Shown here: one piece after another, positions 61,101 through 64,000 of the stretch
Layout of the letters: every line of letters starts with the position of its first letter
How positions within the stretch are numbered: the first letter of the stretch is position 1
From: Hydractinia symbiolongicarpus
Lineage: Eukaryota; Cnidaria; Hydrozoa; Anthoathecata; Hydractiniidae
DNA: 64,000 nt
Assembly: GCF_029227915.1 (NCBI RefSeq)
Contig: NC_079884.1
Span: 18,230,001 to 18,294,000, forward strand
Reading direction: 5' to 3'
Program-made: the position numbers and the translations under genes
The notes under the pieces: model-generated
The model's database searches: none
What the model was told of the DNA's origin: nothing
Seen by the model: only the letters and a program-made list of their open reading frames with translations

Positions 61101-64000
61101 CCTTATAACACGTCAACTACGTGAGCAGGCTGCAAAGGTTTTTATATGGCCTTTTGCCGCCTAATAATGGCCTTACACATAAATCACGTCGCTCCACATG
61201 TCTGGGCAAGTTGCCATTGGTCTAGTCCTTTCTCTATGAATACACTACGACGTCCCAAGTTGTTTTCCATTGTGCAATAGCCTTATAACACCGTCAACTA
61301 CGTGAACAGGCATCTAAAGTCTGTTATCTGACCTTTTAGAGCCTATTAATGGCGTTATACATAAATCACGTCGTTCCACATGTCTGGGCAAGTTGCCATT
61401 GGTCTAGTATTTTCACTATCAATGCACTACTACGTCCCAAGTCGTTTTCCATTACGCCATGGCCTTATAACACCGTCAACTACGTGAACAGGCCTCTAAA
61501 GGTGGTTATATAACCTTTTGCCGCCTAAAACGGCCTTTCACGTAAATCACGTGGTTCCACGTGTCTGTTCAGGTTGCCATTGCTCTAGTCCTACCACTAC
61601 GAATGTACTACGACGTCCCAAATTGTTTTACATTGCAGAATAGCCTTATAACACGTCAACTACGTGAGCAGGCTGCAAAGGTTTTTATATGGCCTTTTGC
61701 CGCCTAATAATGGCCTTACACATAAATCACGTCGCTCCACATGTCTGGGCAAGTTGCCATTGGTCTAGTCCTTTCTCTATGAATACACTACGACGTCCCA
61801 AGTTGTTTTCCATTGTGCAATAGCCTTATAACACCGTCAACTACGTGAACAGGCATCTAAAGTCTGTTATCTGACCTTTTAGAGCCTATTAATGGCGTTA
61901 TACATAAATCACGTCGTTCCACATGTCTGCGCAAGTTGCCCTTGGTCTAGTCCTTTCACTATGAATAGACTACGACGTCCCAGCTTGTTTTCCATTGTGA
62001 CATGGCCATATAACAGCGCCAACTACGCGTACAGTCCTCTAAAGTCTGTTATATGACCGTTTGCCGCCTAATAATGGCCTTACACATAAATCACGTCGTT
62101 CCACATGTCTGTGCAGGTTGCCATTGGTCTAGTCCTTCCACTGTTAATGTACTATGACGTCCTAAGTCGTTTTCCATTGCGCCATGGCGTTATAACACCG
62201 TCAAATAGATGTACAGGTCTCTAAAGGTTGTTGTATGACCGTTTGCCGCCTAATAATGGCCTTACACATAAATCACGTGGCTCCACGTGTCCGTTCAGGT
62301 TGCCATCGGTCTAGTCCCACCACTAAGAATATACTACGACGTCCCAATTCGTTTTATATTGCGGAATAGCCTTATAACACCGTCAAGTACGTGAGGAGCC
62401 CTCTAAAGGTTTTTGTATGACCTTTTGCCGCCTAATTATGGCCTTACACATAAATCACGTGGTTCCACATGTCTGGGCAAGTTGCCATTGGTCTAGTCCT
62501 TCCACTGTTAAGGTACTACGACGTCCTAAGTCGTCTTTGATTGCGTCATGACGTTATAACACCGTCAACTACGCGTACAAATCCTCTAAATGCTGTAATA
62601 TGGCATTTTGCTGTCTAATAAAGACCTCATGCGTAAATCACGTCGTTCCACGTGTCTGTGCAGGTTGCTATTGGTCTAGTTCTTTCACTATCAATAGACT
62701 ACAACGTCCCAAGTTTTTTTCCATTGCGCCATGGCCCTATAAAACCGTCAACTAAGCGTACAGTCCTCTAAAGGTTGTTATATAACCTTTTGCCGCCTAA
62801 AAACGGCCTTACAGGTAAATCACGTGGTTCCACGTGTCTGTTCAGGTTGCCATTGCTCTAGTCCTACCACTACGAATGTACTACGACGTCCCAAATTGTT
62901 TTACATTGCTGAATAGCCTTATAACACCGTCAACTACATGAACAGGCCTCTAAGGACTGTTATATGACCTTTTGCCGCCTAATAATGGCCTTATACATAA
63001 ATCACGTCGTTCCACATGTCTGGGCAAGTTGCCATTGGTCTAGTCCTTTCACTATCAATGCACTACGACGTCCCAAGTTGTTTTCCATGGTGCCACGACA
63101 TTTTAACACCGGCAACTACGTGTACAGTCCTCTAAAGGCTGTTATATGACCCTTTACCGCCTAATAATGGCCTTACACATCAATCACGTCGTTCCACATG
63201 TTTGGGTAAGTTGCCATTGGTCTGGTCCTTTCACTATCAAAGCACTACGATCTCCCAAGTTCTTTTCCACTGCGCAATAGCCTTATAACACCGTCAACTA
63301 CGCGCACAGTCCTCTAAAGTCTGTTATATCACCTTATGGCGCCTAATAATGACGTTACACATAAATCACGTGGTTCCGCGTGTCTACACTGGTTACCATT
63401 GGTTTATTCCCTCGACACTCAATGGACTACATTGTCCTAAGTCTATTTACATTGCTGCATGACGTTGTAACACCGTTAACTACATGTGCGTGCCTCTAAG
63501 GGCTGTTATATGACCTTTTGCCGCCTAATAACGGCCTTACACGTAAATCACGTAGTTCCCCATGTCTGTGCATGTTGCCATTGGTCTAGTCCTTCCACTG
63601 TTAATGTACTTCGACGTTCTAAGTCGTTTTTGATTGCTTTATGACGCTATAACACCGTCAACTACGCGTACAGTCCTCTAAAGTCTGTTATATCACCTTT
63701 TGGCGCCTAATAATGACCTTACACTTAAATCACGTGGTTCCGCGTGTCTCCACTGGTTACCATTGGTTTATTCTCTCGACAAGTTGCCATTCGTCTAGTC
63801 CTTCCACTGTTAATGTACTACGACGTCCTAAGTCGTTTTCCATTGCGCCATGACGTTATAACACCGTCAAATACATGTACAGGTCTCTAAAGGTTGTTAT
63901 ATGACCGTTTACCGCCTAATAATGGCCTTACACATAAATCACGTCGCTCCACATGTCTGTGCAGGTTGCCATTGGTCTAGTCGTTCCACTGTTAATGTAC
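55200..64000 (+). repeat. Large recent duplications at the right end of subarray B (offsets 2182, 4162 and 4705 bp)
   Basis: The private variant TTAAGGTACTACGACG occurs at 55621, 57803, 59783 and 62508. Sequence from about 56.7 to 59.3 kb recurs at about 61.4-64.0 kb with a 4705-bp offset. Sequence from about 55.2 to 57.2 kb recurs at about 59.4-61.4 kb with a 4162-bp offset. The 543-bp difference equals three monomers, duplicated in the right-hand copy near 60.85-61.40 kb. Confidence 0.75.

Larger units (their letters stand above)
35881..64000 (+). repeat. Satellite array, subfamily B (about 154 head-to-tail monomers of about 182 bp, continuing past the window)
   Basis: B monomers share the A framework but have diagnostic changes: CTCTAAAGGCTGTTATATGA, CCTTTTGCCGCCTAATAATG, GCCTTACACATAAATCACGT, CGTTCCACATGTCTGGGCAA, GTTGCCATTGGTCTAGTCCT, TTCACTATCAATGCACTACG, ACGTCCCAAGTTGTTTTCCA and so on. 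A second B type has CACGTGGTTCCACGTG and a third has CCGCGTGTCTACACTGG with TTATTCCCTCGACACTC. Orientation is the same as A. No foreign insertion is seen across 28 kb. Confidence 0.97.

Noticed and set aside
19298-63149. Dozens of 61-106-codon ORFs in the satellite
   Set aside because: They recur once per 182-bp monomer, change frame between monomers and are broken in most copies. Treated as by-products of the repeat.
18135-64000. CRISPR-like array
   Set aside because: Monomers are contiguous with no unique spacers, are far too long, and sit in a eukaryotic context.
18135-64000. CENP-B box or hammerhead ribozyme in the monomer
   Set aside because: I looked for the TTCG-N4-A-N2-CGGG pattern and for the CTGATGA plus GAAA core and found neither in the monomer types examined.

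Overview
This is eukaryotic (animal) DNA, most likely from a cnidarian. The evidence is two split, intron-containing animal genes (an NMDA-type ionotropic glutamate receptor and a MYC gene with recognisable MYC boxes), many decayed metazoan transposons, a long pure microsatellite and about 46 kb of satellite DNA. The cnidarian assignment is an inference from the compact MYC, the Ginger1-type transposon and the general feel of the proteins; it was not tested by a database search.

Region 1 (1-2271) is a compact, intronless cluster with virus-like architecture: two ORFs leftward (one cut by the window edge), two or three rightward, separated by 38 bp. It resembles the structural-gene block of an endogenous Polinton/adintovirus-like element, but the family call is tentative. 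Region 2 (2272-5002) holds a 2x76-bp duplication, a MITE and a badly broken minus-strand Ginger1-type DNA transposon gene (integrase core, GPY motif, Ulp1-like protease).

Region 3 (5003-9132, plus strand) is the 3' part of the glutamate-receptor gene. Four exons join in phase and give the end of the amino-terminal domain, S1, M1, pore loop, M3, S2 and M4. Its third intron carries an 856-bp compound tetranucleotide microsatellite and a LINE remnant. Region 4 (9133-14723) holds a short unknown ORF, hairpin-bearing tandem repeats, and MYC on the minus strand in two exons (11538-12181 and 14318-14723), convergent with the receptor gene. The MYC intron contains more of the hairpin repeat and a pogo/Tigger-like remnant. 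Region 5 (14724-18134) is presumed MYC upstream DNA with a complete 86-bp MITE flanked by a 9-bp target duplication.

Region 6 (18135-64000) is one head-to-tail satellite array with a monomer near 182 bp, all in one orientation, running off the window. It has two subfamilies: A (18135-35880, about 97 monomers) and B (35881-64000, about 154 monomers). They meet at an abrupt, out-of-phase junction. B shows higher-order periods of 2182 bp (12-mer) and 1273 bp (7-mer), and later blocks offset by 2182, 4162 and 4705 bp. Many monomers carry one or two CACGTG E-boxes, the site class bound by MYC/MAX, only kilobases upstream of the MYC gene. This is the most intriguing combination in the window, although any functional link is speculative.
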